From Solirubrobacteraceae bacterium (GTDB lineage: Bacteria > Actinomycetota > Thermoleophilia > Solirubrobacterales > Solirubrobacteraceae): a DNA stretch of 64,000 bases. The position numbers and the translations under genes are program-made. The notes beneath the pieces are model-generated. The model had not been told where the DNA came from and made no database searches. It worked only from the letters and a program-made list of their open reading frames with translations. Positions 8,017-17,388 of this stretch are shown here, one piece after another. The first letter of the stretch is position 1; each line of letters opens with the position of its first letter. The DNA is taken from contig JANWIP010000017.1 of NCBI GenBank assembly GCA_025449845.1, positions 124,001-188,000 on the forward strand. Direction: 5' to 3'.

Positions 8017-9042
8017 ATGCGCGCGCTCGTCACCGGCTGCGCGGGCTTCATCGGCTCGCACCTCACTGAGGCCTTGCTCGACGCCGGGCATTCGGTCGTT
8101 GGCATCGACTGCTTCAACGACAACTATGGGCGCGCGCAGAAGCTCGCCAACCTGCGGCAGGTGCGCGAGTGGACGAACTTCGAGTTCGTGCCGATCGACC
8201 TCAGCCGCGGCGACCTGACGGAGTTCGTGGAGTCCGCCGGGGTCGTATTTCATCTGGCTGCCGAGCCTGGCGTGCGCTCGAGCTGGGGCACACGCTACGG
8301 CAGGTACGTGCAGAACAACATCGTGGCCACCCAGCACATCCTGCAGGCCGGCCGGGGCAGAGAGGATCTGCGGATCGTGTTTGCCTCCTCTTCTTCGGTT
8401 TACGGCAGCGCCACGCCGGGCGTGCCCAGCACCGAGGGATCGCCCACGCGGCCCATCTCGCCCTACGGGCAGACGAAGCTGAGCGCCGAGCAACTGTGCG
8501 GGCTGCATCGGGCGGAGCTCGGCATGGACATCGTGTGCCTGCGCTACTTCACCGTCTTCGGCCCGCGCCAGCGGCCTGACATGGCGTTTCACCGTTTCCT
8601 GCGCGCGGCGCTGCTCGAAGAGCCGATCGAGGTATTTGGCGACGGTCGGCAGACACGCGACTTCACCTATGTGCAGGACGTCGTCGCCGCTACCTTGGCG
8701 GCGGCCAGTGGGCCGAGCCTGCCGGTGGAGGTGCTCAACATCGGCGGCGGCTCGCCGACTAGCCTGCGGGCGGCGCTTGAGATCGTGCAGGAGCTGACGG
8801 GGCGTACGCTGGAGATCAATCACGCGCCCCGCGAGCACGGCGACGCGCGCGATACCGCCGCCGACACCACGCTAGCGCGAGAGTTGCTGGGCTTTGCGCC
8901 ACAGACCGGGCTCGAGCAGGGATTGCAGGCGGAGCTTGACTGGCTCGCACCGCTCGTACATGAGGGTGGCTCTGTGCGGGATGGCAGCGTGGCACGGGTC
9001 AGTGATGTGGCGCAGGTCGGCGACGTGGCGGTGATCTCATGA
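8017..9042 (+). CDS. NAD-dependent epimerase/dehydratase (UDP-sugar 4-epimerase-like)
   Basis: A 341-residue extended short-chain dehydrogenase. It has the N-terminal NAD site TGCAGFIGSHL, the catalytic Ser region FASSSSVYGSATPG and the YGQTK active-site Tyr/Lys. The stretch CFNDNYGRAQKLANL resembles UDP-glucuronate 4-epimerases, so it probably makes an activated hexuronate or hexose for the polysaccharide. The last residues are a low-complexity tail. ATG at 8017 is divergent from the sugar transferase. The stop overlaps the next epimerase (ATGA), indicating coupled translation. Confidence 0.85.
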   Translation: MRALVTGCAGFIGSHLTEALLDAGHSVVGIDCFNDNYGRAQKLANLRQVREWTNFEFVPIDLSRGDLTEFVESAGVVFHLAAEPGVRSSWGTRYGRYVQNNIVATQHILQAGRGREDLRIVFASSSSVYGSATPGVPSTEGSPTRPISPYGQTKLSAEQLCGLHRAELGMDIVCLRYFTVFGPRQRPDMAFHRFLRAALLEEPIEVFGDGRQTRDFTYVQDVVAATLAAASGPSLPVEVLNIGGGSPTSLRAALEIVQELTGRTLEINHAPREHGDARDTAADTTLARELLGFAPQTGLEQGLQAELDWLAPLVHEGGSVRDGSVARVSDVAQVGDVAVIS

Positions 9043-9953
9043 GAGTGCTGGTGACTGGGGCGGCCGGCTTGATTGGCCGGGTGAGCATGCGGCTGTTGGA
9101 GCAGAGCGGGCACGAGGTACTCGGCACCGATCTGCATCCCTGCCCCGCAGGTCTTGCGGACCTGTCCTGGCGGCGACTGGACATACGGCGGGGAGAGCAG
9201 GTGCGGGAGACGCTCGCGGCCTCCAGGCCTGAGGCCGTCGTGCACCTCGCCGCCAGGCACTTCATCCCCTGGTGCGAGCGCTTCCCGGCGGCGACGCTGC
9301 ATACCAACGTGGTGGGGTCTCAGAACGTGATCGAGGGAGTGCTGGAGGCGGGCGCGAGAAAGCTGGTGTTCGCCTCCTCCGCTGCCGTCTATGGCTCTTC
9401 GCCACGAGCGCTCAATGAGACTTCGCCGCTGGGGCCCGATGATGTCTATGGGACCTCCAAGGTCATGGGCGAGCAGCTTGTGAAGCTCGCCCGCGGGCGC
9501 GGTGCGGGGTTTGACGCGGTGCTGCTGAGACTGTTCAACACGATCGGGCCGGGCGACGGCAATCCCCATCTCCTGCCACGCCTGCTGGCGGAGCTGCGCG
9601 GCGGTGGCGAGCAGGTGCGGCTGGGCAACCTCGACAGCGTCCGCGACTATGTCTTCGTCGAAGATGTTGCCCGCGCGATCGTGGCCGCGGTTGAGCGCGA
9701 TCTGCCGGGCTTGAACGCTGTCAACGTCGGCAGCGGCCAAGGACGCTCGGTGCAAGAGGTGGTGCGCGCGCTGGCAGAGCAGGTCGGGCGTGAGCTGCGG
9801 ATCGTCTCGGTCTCGACGCGGCGCCGGGCGGTGGACAGGCCTTTCCTGGTGGCGGACACGAGTCGGGCAGGGGCGCTGCTCGGTTGGGAGCCCTTGGTGT
9901 CCTTCGAGCAAGGACTTGCCCGCACGCTGCACGCCGAGCTGGTGGCGGCATGA
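9039..9953 (+). CDS. NAD-dependent epimerase/dehydratase
   Basis: A 304-residue extended SDR with MRVLVTGAAGLIGRVSMRLL at the NAD-binding start, FASSAAVYGSSPRALNE at the active-site loop and the YGTSK catalytic pair. The family includes UDP-glucose 4-epimerases and related 4,6-dehydratases or reductases; the exact substrate cannot be told. The ATG overlaps the stop of the preceding epimerase by four bases, and the next glycosyltransferase begins 7 bp after its stop. The three are therefore one operon dedicated to precursor supply and transfer. Confidence 0.85.
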   Translation: MRVLVTGAAGLIGRVSMRLLEQSGHEVLGTDLHPCPAGLADLSWRRLDIRRGEQVRETLAASRPEAVVHLAARHFIPWCERFPAATLHTNVVGSQNVIEGVLEAGARKLVFASSAAVYGSSPRALNETSPLGPDDVYGTSKVMGEQLVKLARGRGAGFDAVLLRLFNTIGPGDGNPHLLPRLLAELRGGGEQVRLGNLDSVRDYVFVEDVARAIVAAVERDLPGLNAVNVGSGQGRSVQEVVRALAEQVGRELRIVSVSTRRRAVDRPFLVADTSRAGALLGWEPLVSFEQGLARTLHAELVAA

Positions 9954-9960
9954 GTCACGC

Positions 9961-11166
9961 ATGAGCAGGACGCGGGTGCTTTTGGCGGGCGACTTCCCCG
10001 AGCGTCCGCCGATGACGGTTGGCGGAATCCAGGCGGTGACCTGGCAACTCGCCAGCGGCCTGGCCGGCATCGGCGAGTTCGACATCCATGCCGTGGCCTG
10101 CGAGCGCTTCTGGCGCGTGCCACCCCGCCGGCGCTGGCGCAGTAACTGGGGGGGATGCACGGCGCACTATCTGCGCACGCCGCGACTGCTCCCGCACGTG
10201 GTGTCCTCCTGGACGAGCGACGCCGAGTACGTGCGTCACGAGATCCGCGCGACCCGGGCTCAGCTGGTGCACGCGCACGGGCAGGTGGGCTACACGATCG
10301 GGGCGATCCGCAGCGGCCTGCCGCACGTGGTCACCCCCCACGGGATGCTGCTGCACGAGAAGCACGCCCCGGCCGGCGCAGGTGCCTTCAGCTGCGATCG
10401 TCTGCGCCAGACGCTGTGGAGCGCCACGGAGGCCTGGTGTCTGGCCCACGCCAAGCACATGGTCGTGATCAGCCCCTATGTGCGCAAGCTGATCGCGCCG
10501 CGCACGAACGCCCAGCTGCACGACATCCCCAACCCCGTCGACCCTAGCTTCATGGCGCTGGAACGCACCGCGGCAACCGAGCAGGCGGAGTCCTCTGCTC
10601 CCGTGCTGCTGAGCGTCGGCTGGCTGAACGCGCGCAAGCGCCAAGAGCTGATCGTGCGCGCGCTGCCGCTGGTACGCGAGCGCGTGCCGGGTGCACGCTT
10701 GCGCATCGTTGGCAACGTCGAGGCGGGTGATGCTCAGCAGTCAGAGCAGCTACGCAAGCTCGTGGCAGAGCTTGGCGTGGGGGAGGCGGTGGAGATACTC
10801 AGCGGACTCTCCCACGATGAGCTGCTGCAGGAGTATCGGCAAGCGAGTGTATATGTGCATGCCGCCGTGGAGGAGAGCTCGCCGATGGCCGTGGCGCAGG
10901 CGATGGCGGCGGGGGTCGCGCTGTGCGCGGTGGACATCCCTGGACTTCACCATCTGCTGGTGGAAGGCAGCACGGGCATTTACGCGCACGAGGCTACTCC
11001 CTGTGCGTTAGCCGATGCAATTGTGAAAATAATTAACAATCCCTGGCTGGCGCAGATGCTGGGCGCCAAGGCGCGTAAGCAGGCGCAGGCGCGTTTTCAC
11101 CCGTCGGTTGTGGCAAGCGCCACAGCCGATCTGTACCGTGCGGTGCTGGTCGAGGCGAGACGGTAG
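9961..11166 (+). CDS. Family 4-type glycosyltransferase
   Basis: A 401-residue GT-B enzyme starting MSRTRVLLAGDFPERPPMTV. The middle has LVHAHGQVGYTIGAI. The donor half has VLLSVGWLNARKRQELIVRAL and ASVYVHAAVEESSPMAVAQA (the E-x7-E type nucleotide-sugar site). It probably adds a sugar to the lipid-linked repeat unit. ATG at 9961 lies 7 bp after the epimerase stop, in an operon with both epimerases. An AT-rich patch (11020-11045, encoding IVKIINN) stands out from the surrounding GC-rich sequence but is in frame. Confidence 0.87.
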   Translation: MSRTRVLLAGDFPERPPMTVGGIQAVTWQLASGLAGIGEFDIHAVACERFWRVPPRRRWRSNWGGCTAHYLRTPRLLPHVVSSWTSDAEYVRHEIRATRAQLVHAHGQVGYTIGAIRSGLPHVVTPHGMLLHEKHAPAGAGAFSCDRLRQTLWSATEAWCLAHAKHMVVISPYVRKLIAPRTNAQLHDIPNPVDPSFMALERTAATEQAESSAPVLLSVGWLNARKRQELIVRALPLVRERVPGARLRIVGNVEAGDAQQSEQLRKLVAELGVGEAVEILSGLSHDELLQEYRQASVYVHAAVEESSPMAVAQAMAAGVALCAVDIPGLHHLLVEGSTGIYAHEATPCALADAIVKIINNPWLAQMLGAKARKQAQARFHPSVVASATADLYRAVLVEARR

Positions 11167-11201
11167 CCTGCTCGCGGTCTAGACAGGGATGTGAAAGGGC
11201 G

Positions 11202-11792
11202 ATGACAGACTCAACTGTGACTCTCCGTGAGATCGGTGCTCTGCTGCGCCGCCGCGCTGGCACGATGCTTGTGGTGCTACTGGTGGCACTCGCGCTGGGC
11301 GTTGTCCTGGCGGCGACCCACGGCAAGCGCTACCAGTCCCAGGCCAAGGTGGTCCTGACGCCGGTGCTGGGTAAGAACCTGACGTTCATACCCGCCCAGG
11401 AAAGCTTGCAGGCGCTGATCAATGCCTATGCCGAGACGGCACGCTCAGCGGCGACGGTCGCAGCCGCGCGCCAAGCGTTGGGCCGTGCTCTCGAAGGTAC
11501 TGTCACGACCTTTACACAGGCGGGCGATGACAGCATCACCCTGTCCTCGACCGCAAAGTCGCCAAGTATCGCTCAGCAAGACACCACGGCTCTGCTGCGC
11601 GTCTTTCAGACCTCGATGCAGGGCAATACGTTCTTCACCGTCAGCGTCATCTCACCCCCTTCACTGCCCACGCGGCCGATTCAGCCGCGCCCGCCCTTGA
11701 TCATCGGCGCAGCGGTGATCCTGGGACTGATATTGGGCTTCATGCTTGCGCTCATGGTCGACTACGTTCGGCGTGAGCCTGTTCTTGCTTGA
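11202..11792 (+). CDS. Wzz-type chain-length/polysaccharide co-polymerase protein
   Basis: A 196-residue membrane protein with the Wzz/YveK layout: a short cytoplasmic start (TLREIGALLRRRAG), a first helix (TMLVVLLVALALGVVLAAT), an external domain starting YQSQAKVVLTP, the Pro-rich segment PTRPIQPRPPL and a second helix (IIGAAVILGLILGFMLALMVDY). The family sets polysaccharide chain length together with a Wzy polymerase. It lacks a Wzc-type kinase domain and no such kinase is nearby. The external domain (about 125 residues) is short. The ATG has AAAGGG just upstream. The 3' end overlaps the next glycosyltransferase by 20 bp. Confidence 0.8.
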   Translation: MTDSTVTLREIGALLRRRAGTMLVVLLVALALGVVLAATHGKRYQSQAKVVLTPVLGKNLTFIPAQESLQALINAYAETARSAATVAAARQALGRALEGTVTTFTQAGDDSITLSSTAKSPSIAQQDTTALLRVFQTSMQGNTFFTVSVISPPSLPTRPIQPRPPLIIGAAVILGLILGFMLALMVDYVRREPVLA

Positions 11793-12945
11793 CGAGCAGC
11801 CGATCCGCGTGACCCACGTCATCGCCGGGCTGGAGTTGGGCGGCGCGGAGATGATGCTGTGCAAGCTGCTCAGCGCCAGCGATCGTCAGCGCTTTGAGCC
11901 TTCGGTGATCTCACTGTCCACGTTTGGGCCACTGGCCCCCCGGATCGCCGCGATGGGGGTGCCGGTCAGCGCCCTCGGCATGAGCCGTGGACGCCTGGAG
12001 CTGCGTCCCTTGGGGCGTCTCGCACGGCGCCTGGCGAGCGGGCGTCCGCATGTGGTTCATACCTGGATGTATCACGCGGACCTCCTGGGTGGGGCTGTGG
12101 CGCGGGCGACCGGCGAGGCGAAGGTGATCTGGGGTGTACGCGGCAGCCTCGACCCCAAGCTGAGCAAGCGCAGCTCGCGGATGACCGCGCGGGCCTGCGG
12201 CGCGACCGCGCGGTGGCTGCCCGATCGCGTCGTGTCCTGCTCAGAGCGCCTAGCCGAGATGCACATCGAGCTCGGCTACGACCGAGCGCGCATGATGGTC
12301 ATCCCCAATGGCTTTGACCTCTCCTGGTTTCGGCCCGATGGAGTGCTGCGCGCGCAAGGGCGCCGTTGGCTGGGCGTTGGCACGCAGGAGCTACTGGTGG
12401 GGATTGTGGGGCGCTATGACCCGCAGAAGGACCACTCCACCTTCGTGCGCGCCGCGGCGGAGATTTTGCGTAAGCGCCCAGAAGTACGCCTGGTGATGTG
12501 TGGCCCAGGGGTCGATTCGGGCAACCAGGAGCTCGTGACGCAGCTCTCGCAAGCGGGCATCCGGGAGCGTGCTCTGCTGATGGGGGTGGCGCAAAATCCG
12601 CGCGTCGTGCTCAACGCCCTCGACGTGCTCGTCTCCTCCTCGGCCTACGGCGAGGGCTTTCCCAACATCCTCGGCGAGGCGATGGCGTGTGGCGTGCCGT
12701 GTGTCACCACCGACGTGGGCGACGCCGCGAGAATCGTGGGCGACACGGGCGGCGTGGTGGCGGTCGGCGACTGGCGGGCGCTGGCGCACGAGGTGCTGGC
12801 GCTGTTGAACATGGGGCCAGAGGCTCGTGCGGCACAGGGCGACAGGGCGCGAGCGCGGATCGAGCGCAACTACTCGCTGCCGCGGATCGCCGACAGATTT
12901 CAGGAGCTCTACCTGGAGCTCTGTACTCAGCGCGCCTTGGCGTAG
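11773..12945 (+). CDS. Family 4-type glycosyltransferase
   Basis: About 390 residues, GT-B fold. The start region VTHVIAGLELGGAEMMLCKL is typical of GT4 enzymes. HTWMYHADLLGGAVAR follows. The donor half contains GIVGRYDPQKDHSTFVRAA and SAYGEGFPNILGEAMACGVP, a clear nucleotide-sugar binding site. GTG at 11773 overlaps the Wzz-like gene by 20 bp; GTG at 11809 is an alternative. The end overlaps the convergent GH-A paralog 2 by 19 bp. It is the last gene of the plus-strand run that begins at 8017. Confidence 0.87.
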   Translation: MSLFLLDEQPIRVTHVIAGLELGGAEMMLCKLLSASDRQRFEPSVISLSTFGPLAPRIAAMGVPVSALGMSRGRLELRPLGRLARRLASGRPHVVHTWMYHADLLGGAVARATGEAKVIWGVRGSLDPKLSKRSSRMTARACGATARWLPDRVVSCSERLAEMHIELGYDRARMMVIPNGFDLSWFRPDGVLRAQGRRWLGVGTQELLVGIVGRYDPQKDHSTFVRAAAEILRKRPEVRLVMCGPGVDSGNQELVTQLSQAGIRERALLMGVAQNPRVVLNALDVLVSSSAYGEGFPNILGEAMACGVPCVTTDVGDAARIVGDTGGVVAVGDWRALAHEVLALLNMGPEARAAQGDRARARIERNYSLPRIADRFQELYLELCTQRALA

Positions 12946-14057
12946 GCGTAAAACGCCGGCTTGGGCTCACCGCTTGAGCTCATCAATCCCTCGGTGAGGT
13001 GTTCGTGAACGCTGGCGGGCTCGTCCAGCAGCTCATACCAGCCCAGGGCGGCCACGTAAGGCAGCGAGTTGACGAGGCTAAACGCCGCCGTCACCCACTT
13101 GGCCTGGACTGGCTGGCTGACATAGAAGTCAAAGGCACGGCTAGGGGCATCGCTTGAGATCGAGAACTCCGACAGCCACAGCTTTGGCGTTGGCCCATGG
13201 CCGGCATAGTCCTGCGTCAGTTCCTGCTCGATCGTGTCGATGTCGTTGATGTCGCGCACCGCCGGCGAATAGGTCGGCGCTGACAGCTTGGGGTAGCGCG
13301 TGGAGTAGGGGTTATCGCCATAGAAGTCCATCCGCGGTGGTGCTCCGTCGGGCAGACGCAGCCAACGCAGGTAATCGCCCATCGTCACGGCGCCGAGGGT
13401 GTAGGTCATGCCACCAATCACCAGGTTTGCGGGATTGACCGCCTTCAGTGCTCCATAGGCTTCATCGAGCAGTACGGCGTAGCGCTGGGGGCCCACCGGC
13501 GAGTTGGCGGGCATCGGGTTGAAGTTGCCCGGCCGCGTCACCTCACCCCAGATCATCCAATAGTGGATCGTGGGGTAGCGACGGCTGGCGGCCTGCAGGA
13601 AAGCCGCGTAGTCAGCCGGTTCGTTGGGCGCCCATGAGGGGTCCTGGCCGCCGTTGGCCCAGCCGGGGGTCTCCTTGACCATCAACGCCAGGCTAATGCC
13701 GTAGCGGCCGGCTTCGCTGACCGCCTGATCCATCGCGGCCGGCCAGTGATACGCGGGGTCCGCCGGATTGCTCGCGTCGCCCGGCCGCGTCGGAGCCGTG
13801 GCGGTCCAGCTCAACTGCAGTTGCAGCACCTGCACGCCGAGCCGCTGGTAGACGGGGAAGGCCGAGGAGCCATTTGGCATCGTCAGGGGGCCCCACATCA
13901 TCTTCAACGTGGAGTTCTTCAGCGCGTGGCCCTTGCTCCTGCGGGTATGCCTGTGGCGGGCGTGGGCGCGGTGGTGTCCGCGGGCGCTTGCCATCGCCAC
14001 CGGGGCGATTATCAGGAGCGCCGCGGCAATCAGGACCATCAGTGCGCGTCTGGGCAT
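12927..14057 (-). CDS. Secreted clan GH-A-type glycoside hydrolase, paralog 2
   Basis: A 376-residue secreted protein close to the products of 5861-7012 and 22879-23991. The signal peptide MPRRALMVLIAAALLIIAPV ends near AMASA and is followed by a His/Arg-rich linker (about 26-47). The barrel starts at LKMMWGPLTMPNGSSAFPVY. The presumed acid/base is Glu172 in YWMIWGEVTRPGNFNP, with Gly instead of Asn before it, and the nucleophile is Glu297 in KLWLSEFSISS. The end EGLMSSSGEPKPAFYAYAK is shared by all three paralogs. Its likely role is trimming the locus polysaccharide outside the membrane. The substrate is unknown. Confidence 0.8.
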   Translation of the reverse strand: MPRRALMVLIAAALLIIAPVAMASARGHHRAHARHRHTRRSKGHALKNSTLKMMWGPLTMPNGSSAFPVYQRLGVQVLQLQLSWTATAPTRPGDASNPADPAYHWPAAMDQAVSEAGRYGISLALMVKETPGWANGGQDPSWAPNEPADYAAFLQAASRRYPTIHYWMIWGEVTRPGNFNPMPANSPVGPQRYAVLLDEAYGALKAVNPANLVIGGMTYTLGAVTMGDYLRWLRLPDGAPPRMDFYGDNPYSTRYPKLSAPTYSPAVRDINDIDTIEQELTQDYAGHGPTPKLWLSEFSISSDAPSRAFDFYVSQPVQAKWVTAAFSLVNSLPYVAALGWYELLDEPASVHEHLTEGLMSSSGEPKPAFYAYAKAR

Positions 14058-14132
14058 CCGCCCGATCCTAAGCCACGTTCACGCCCCCAACGAGTGAATC
14101 TCCACGATTCTTTACACCATGGATGCAGGACT

Positions 14133-15332
14133 TCACATTTTTGCCCGCACGAGGATCAAGCCCGTGTGCGGGGCCATTGTGGCTGTCGCAGCCGAGCGCA
14201 GCCCGTCGCCTGAGTAGCGTCCTCTAAGTCTGACGGTATGCCGCCGCGCTGTAGGGTTGACCAGCACCAGGCCGCGCGAGAAGCGCCGTCGGTACACGCC
14301 CGAGGGCTGCCGGTGGGCAGAGTCGAGCGGCTGGCCGATCGGCGCTTCATAGTCAGGGAACCAGGTTTCCACGCCGTAGTTGGCGTCGTTCTGGAGCGCG
14401 AACGTGGCATGACCGCCGGAGCCCAGCAGCATCGTGGCCCAACCGAAGCGCTCGGCCCGCGTGTCGCGGTCGCTGGACTGCGTAATGCCGATGAACCACT
14501 TGCGCTGTCGCTGGACCTGCTGCAGGATTGAAAGCTCCTCACTCCATTCCGCGTTCGTGCGGTAGCCCTGTCCGCGGGCGGGGGTGAACTTGGCGAAACG
14601 CTCGTCCATCGCTCCGTCCAGGTAGCGCAGCCAGCGCGTCGCCGTCGCCCGGTAGTTGGGCCACGAGCCGATGTTGGCCATCGCCAGCTTGCCGGCCGCG
14701 TGTATTCGCGGCACGATGTGCGCCAAGGCAGAGGTGACGGCCGTCGCGTAGGCCTTGTCGCTCGGGTACCTGGCGACGTCTGTGGGGTCGTGGTAGTAGC
14801 GGATCGTGGGATTGACGTTGTCCATGAACACGCCATCCCAGCCTTGCGCCTTTAGTTCGTGCACCACCTCGCCAGCCCACGCTCGCTGAAAGCCGCGGTT
14901 GCCGATGTCCATCGCCCACAGATAGGGGAAGCCGAAGCAGCGGATCGGCTGGCCCGCGCGGTTGCGCAGCAGCCACGCGGGGTGCTGAGCGAGAGCCTGC
15001 GCGTAGCCGACGCCATCGGTGCTGAGCCCGTCGACGGGCTCATAGCTGCTGGCGTTGCCCAGGTCCTTGTACTCGAGCACGATCAGTCGTGGGTTGGAGG
15101 CCTTGAGCCGGTGCAACAGCTCCTGTTGCCAGGGCAGCAGGATCACCACACGGCTGCGCAGGGCCGTCAGCGACGGGTCCGGCCAGGCCCCTTCGGGGCG
15201 GATTGCATAGCGCACGTGCCCTGCCGTCGTCGCCGTGCGCCAGGTCGCCGGGCGCGACGGGGCCGCCGAGCCGATTGAGATCGAGCCCGCCAGGCAGCTG
15301 GCAAGAGTCAGTGCAAGCGTCAGGCGGCGCAT
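14133..15332 (-). CDS. Secreted putative glycoside hydrolase, GHL15-like
   Basis: A 399-residue secreted protein with signal peptide MRRLTLALTLASCLAGSISI ending near GSAAPS. The body resembles the hypothetical glycosyl hydrolase family 15 (GHL15). It has LIVLEYKDLGNASSYEPVDG, then GWDGVFMDNVNPTIRYYHDP, where the Asp residues are candidate catalytic groups, and MANIGSWPNYRAT. Such proteins have a TIM-barrel related to GH66/GH114-type enzymes. It is followed on the same strand, after 75 bp, by GH-A paralog 2, so both may be expressed together. Activity is not established for the family as far as I know. Confidence 0.72.
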   Translation of the reverse strand: MRRLTLALTLASCLAGSISIGSAAPSRPATWRTATTAGHVRYAIRPEGAWPDPSLTALRSRVVILLPWQQELLHRLKASNPRLIVLEYKDLGNASSYEPVDGLSTDGVGYAQALAQHPAWLLRNRAGQPIRCFGFPYLWAMDIGNRGFQRAWAGEVVHELKAQGWDGVFMDNVNPTIRYYHDPTDVARYPSDKAYATAVTSALAHIVPRIHAAGKLAMANIGSWPNYRATATRWLRYLDGAMDERFAKFTPARGQGYRTNAEWSEELSILQQVQRQRKWFIGITQSSDRDTRAERFGWATMLLGSGGHATFALQNDANYGVETWFPDYEAPIGQPLDSAHRQPSGVYRRRFSRGLVLVNPTARRHTVRLRGRYSGDGLRSAATATMAPHTGLILVRAKM

Positions 15333-15429
15333 TCATCACAACCCTCGGCGTCAGCGGCCGAGTTGTTGAGTTGTGACCGTTCACATTTGCTTCACCAGAG
15401 CTCTTCTGAGTGGTTTACGCTCCACGCCG

Positions 15430-15906
15430 ATGAGAAAGGACGCTCTTCTGAGGGGCTCACTCCTGGTGCTGGCGCTGGCCGTGATCACGCCGCTCGCGGC
15501 CACCTCCCCCTCCTCTTCTTTTTCCCCCCCTTCAACGGCGTCCAGCGCGGTATTTGCCGAAAACCGCTCTCAACCCCAGAAGCTGACGGTGAAAGCCCAC
15601 GGCTACTACCGCAGCGTGTCGCTTCACAACCTCCAGTGGGCCAACTGGGGCCAGCCAACGGCCACCGCTCGTGGCACCTTCACGTTCCAATTCTGCGTGC
15701 ACGAAAGCTGCTCGGTGTCACCTTTCTACGACGAGCCCGTCTCGCTGATGCTGACCCAGATCAAGTCTTGCCGCGCACGGCTGTCCTACACCGTGCTCAC
15801 ATTCAACGTTGAAGGCCCGCTCCCGGATCAGAGCTTCAAGTCCTACCGGACGAGCCTCGGGGTCTGCCGGCCGCCAAGCTCAGGCGGGCACCGAAGACAC
15901 CGATGA
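15430..15906 (+). CDS. Secreted protein of unknown function
   Basis: About 158 residues. MRKDALLRGSLLVLALAVIT is a good signal peptide, followed by a Ser/Pro-rich stretch and a small domain with four Cys (FQFCVHESCSV, KSCRARLS, GVCRPPS) that may form two disulfides. I do not recognise a family. The ATG at 15430 was chosen because it starts the signal peptide. It is divergent from the GHL15-like gene, and its last 71 bp overlap the convergent flippase. The position suggests an accessory secreted factor of the polysaccharide locus. Confidence 0.6.
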   Translation: MRKDALLRGSLLVLALAVITPLAATSPSSSFSPPSTASSAVFAENRSQPQKLTVKAHGYYRSVSLHNLQWANWGQPTATARGTFTFQFCVHESCSVSPFYDEPVSLMLTQIKSCRARLSYTVLTFNVEGPLPDQSFKSYRTSLGVCRPPSSGGHRRHR

Positions 15907-17377
15907 GCAGCTGAACGCGCTCGCGGTCACGCGGCTGCACCCCACCGATCACGATGAACACCGCCGCTGCCGCGCACAGGCCCAGCGTTGGTGCCAACAG
16001 CAGGGCAAGGGGATCTGAAAGCGCCGCGGAGAGCAAGCGCGCGATGGCGAACCCCACGATCCCCGCGCCCACCAGCGAGATGGCCTCGCGCGCTCTGACG
16101 AGCTGCGAGAGATCACTGCCGAGCAGGCGCGGCAGCCCGGCGCTGAGCGGCGCGAGTTGCGCACACGCGCCGATCAGCATGCCGGCGCCGACCCCGCTTA
16201 CGCCATGGGCGTTGACCAGCAGCACGGCCGCGAACAGCGTCACAAATGCGCGCGCCAGCCCATATGACGATGCCAGCATGCCGCGACCCTCGGCGAACAG
16301 CGCCTGTGACTGTACTGCCGACAGGGTGACGATTCCCGGCACGAACACCAGGAAGGCGAAGGCGCCGGCGCCGGCCGCGAAACCGGGGCCATAGATGCTC
16401 ATGATCGGCACCGCCGCTCCGGCCGCGACCGCAGCCGGGAGCAGCATCGCGATCGCCGTGTAGCGCAATGAGTCCACGAGCGCCCGATCGAAGCCCTCGC
16501 TGTCCTGCAGCAAGCGACGCTCCACCAGCGTCGGAAAGAGCATCTCGGTGATCCGGTAGTTGAGCTCCAGGCCCCGCCGCGCGATCGTCCAAGCGCGGTT
16601 GTAGGCGCCGATCGTCGGCAGCGCCACGAGCGCCCCGAGAATCCAGGTGCCCGCTTCGTCGCTGATGCCCTCGGCGAGAAACCCTGGTGTCAGTCGTAGC
16701 CCGAAGCGCAGCAGCTCAGGCAGGATCGAGAACCCCTCGCGCAGCGCGCCGCGACCCACGCGCAGGCGCATGAAGGCGCGGCAGCTCGCCAGCCGCTGCA
16801 CCATCGAGGTAGCCCATGAGGCATACCAAGCCACGATCAATCCCCATACGCTGGGCATTGGAAAGCTGAGCGCAATCGACAGCGCCAGATACACAAGCGC
16901 CTGGTGCATCCTGCTCAGCAGCAGCGGTCGTCCGGCGCGAAACGCGCTCAGCACCGTGTCGAGGTTCCAGCACGTGTTGACGAACAGCAGCGAGGCCACC
17001 AGCATCGCCTCGGCGGGCGCGATCAAGCCCGGATGGTCGATCGGGCCCTTGAACAGCCACCACGTGAGCAGGCCTACGAGCAGGGATACCCCGGCGGTTA
17101 GCGCGCTGGAGAAGGTGAGAACGGCCGCGAACAGTCCCGTGACGAGTGGATCGCGTGGTGGGAGCGGCGTCAGCCTGCGCATCAGCGCGGGCTGCTCGCG
17201 CACTGTCGACAGCAGCCACACCGCGCCCGCCGGCGCCGCCGCCAGGGCATATTCCCCGATCACCTGCACGCCGTACAAGCGGGCTACGACCACGCTTGTC
17301 AATAAGGCCAGGACGGCGTTGGCGAGAAAGCTGAACGCGCCGTGCCCTAGCCCGGCGCCGTAGGAGCCACGCTTCAT
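15836..17377 (-). CDS. Wzx-type oligosaccharide flippase (MOP superfamily)
   Basis: A 513-residue polytopic membrane protein with about 12-14 hydrophobic segments. The start FSFLANAVLALLTSVVVARLYGVQVIGEYALA is typical of Wzx flippases, which move lipid-linked repeat units to the outer face. Later parts include LPTIGAYNRAWTIARRGLELNYRITEML, where the interface helices lie. The ATG at 17377 is only 11 bp from the start codon of the divergent methyltransferase, so upstream control elements must lie inside coding sequence. The 3' end overlaps the small secreted gene by 71 bp. Confidence 0.82.
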   Translation of the reverse strand: MKRGSYGAGLGHGAFSFLANAVLALLTSVVVARLYGVQVIGEYALAAAPAGAVWLLSTVREQPALMRRLTPLPPRDPLVTGLFAAVLTFSSALTAGVSLLVGLLTWWLFKGPIDHPGLIAPAEAMLVASLLFVNTCWNLDTVLSAFRAGRPLLLSRMHQALVYLALSIALSFPMPSVWGLIVAWYASWATSMVQRLASCRAFMRLRVGRGALREGFSILPELLRFGLRLTPGFLAEGISDEAGTWILGALVALPTIGAYNRAWTIARRGLELNYRITEMLFPTLVERRLLQDSEGFDRALVDSLRYTAIAMLLPAAVAAGAAVPIMSIYGPGFAAGAGAFAFLVFVPGIVTLSAVQSQALFAEGRGMLASSYGLARAFVTLFAAVLLVNAHGVSGVGAGMLIGACAQLAPLSAGLPRLLGSDLSQLVRAREAISLVGAGIVGFAIARLLSAALSDPLALLLAPTLGLCAAAAVFIVIGGVQPRDRERVQLLIGVFGARLSLAAGRPRGSSGRT

Positions 17378-17388
17378 ATGATGGCCTC

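Noticed and set aside
8820-10160. 446-codon minus-strand frame across the epimerase genes
   Set aside because: Antisense to two clear NAD epimerases, low complexity.
11746-11772. Upstream start for the glycosyltransferase at 11773
   Set aside because: It would encode residues lying inside the Wzz-like gene without similarity to GT4 N-termini.
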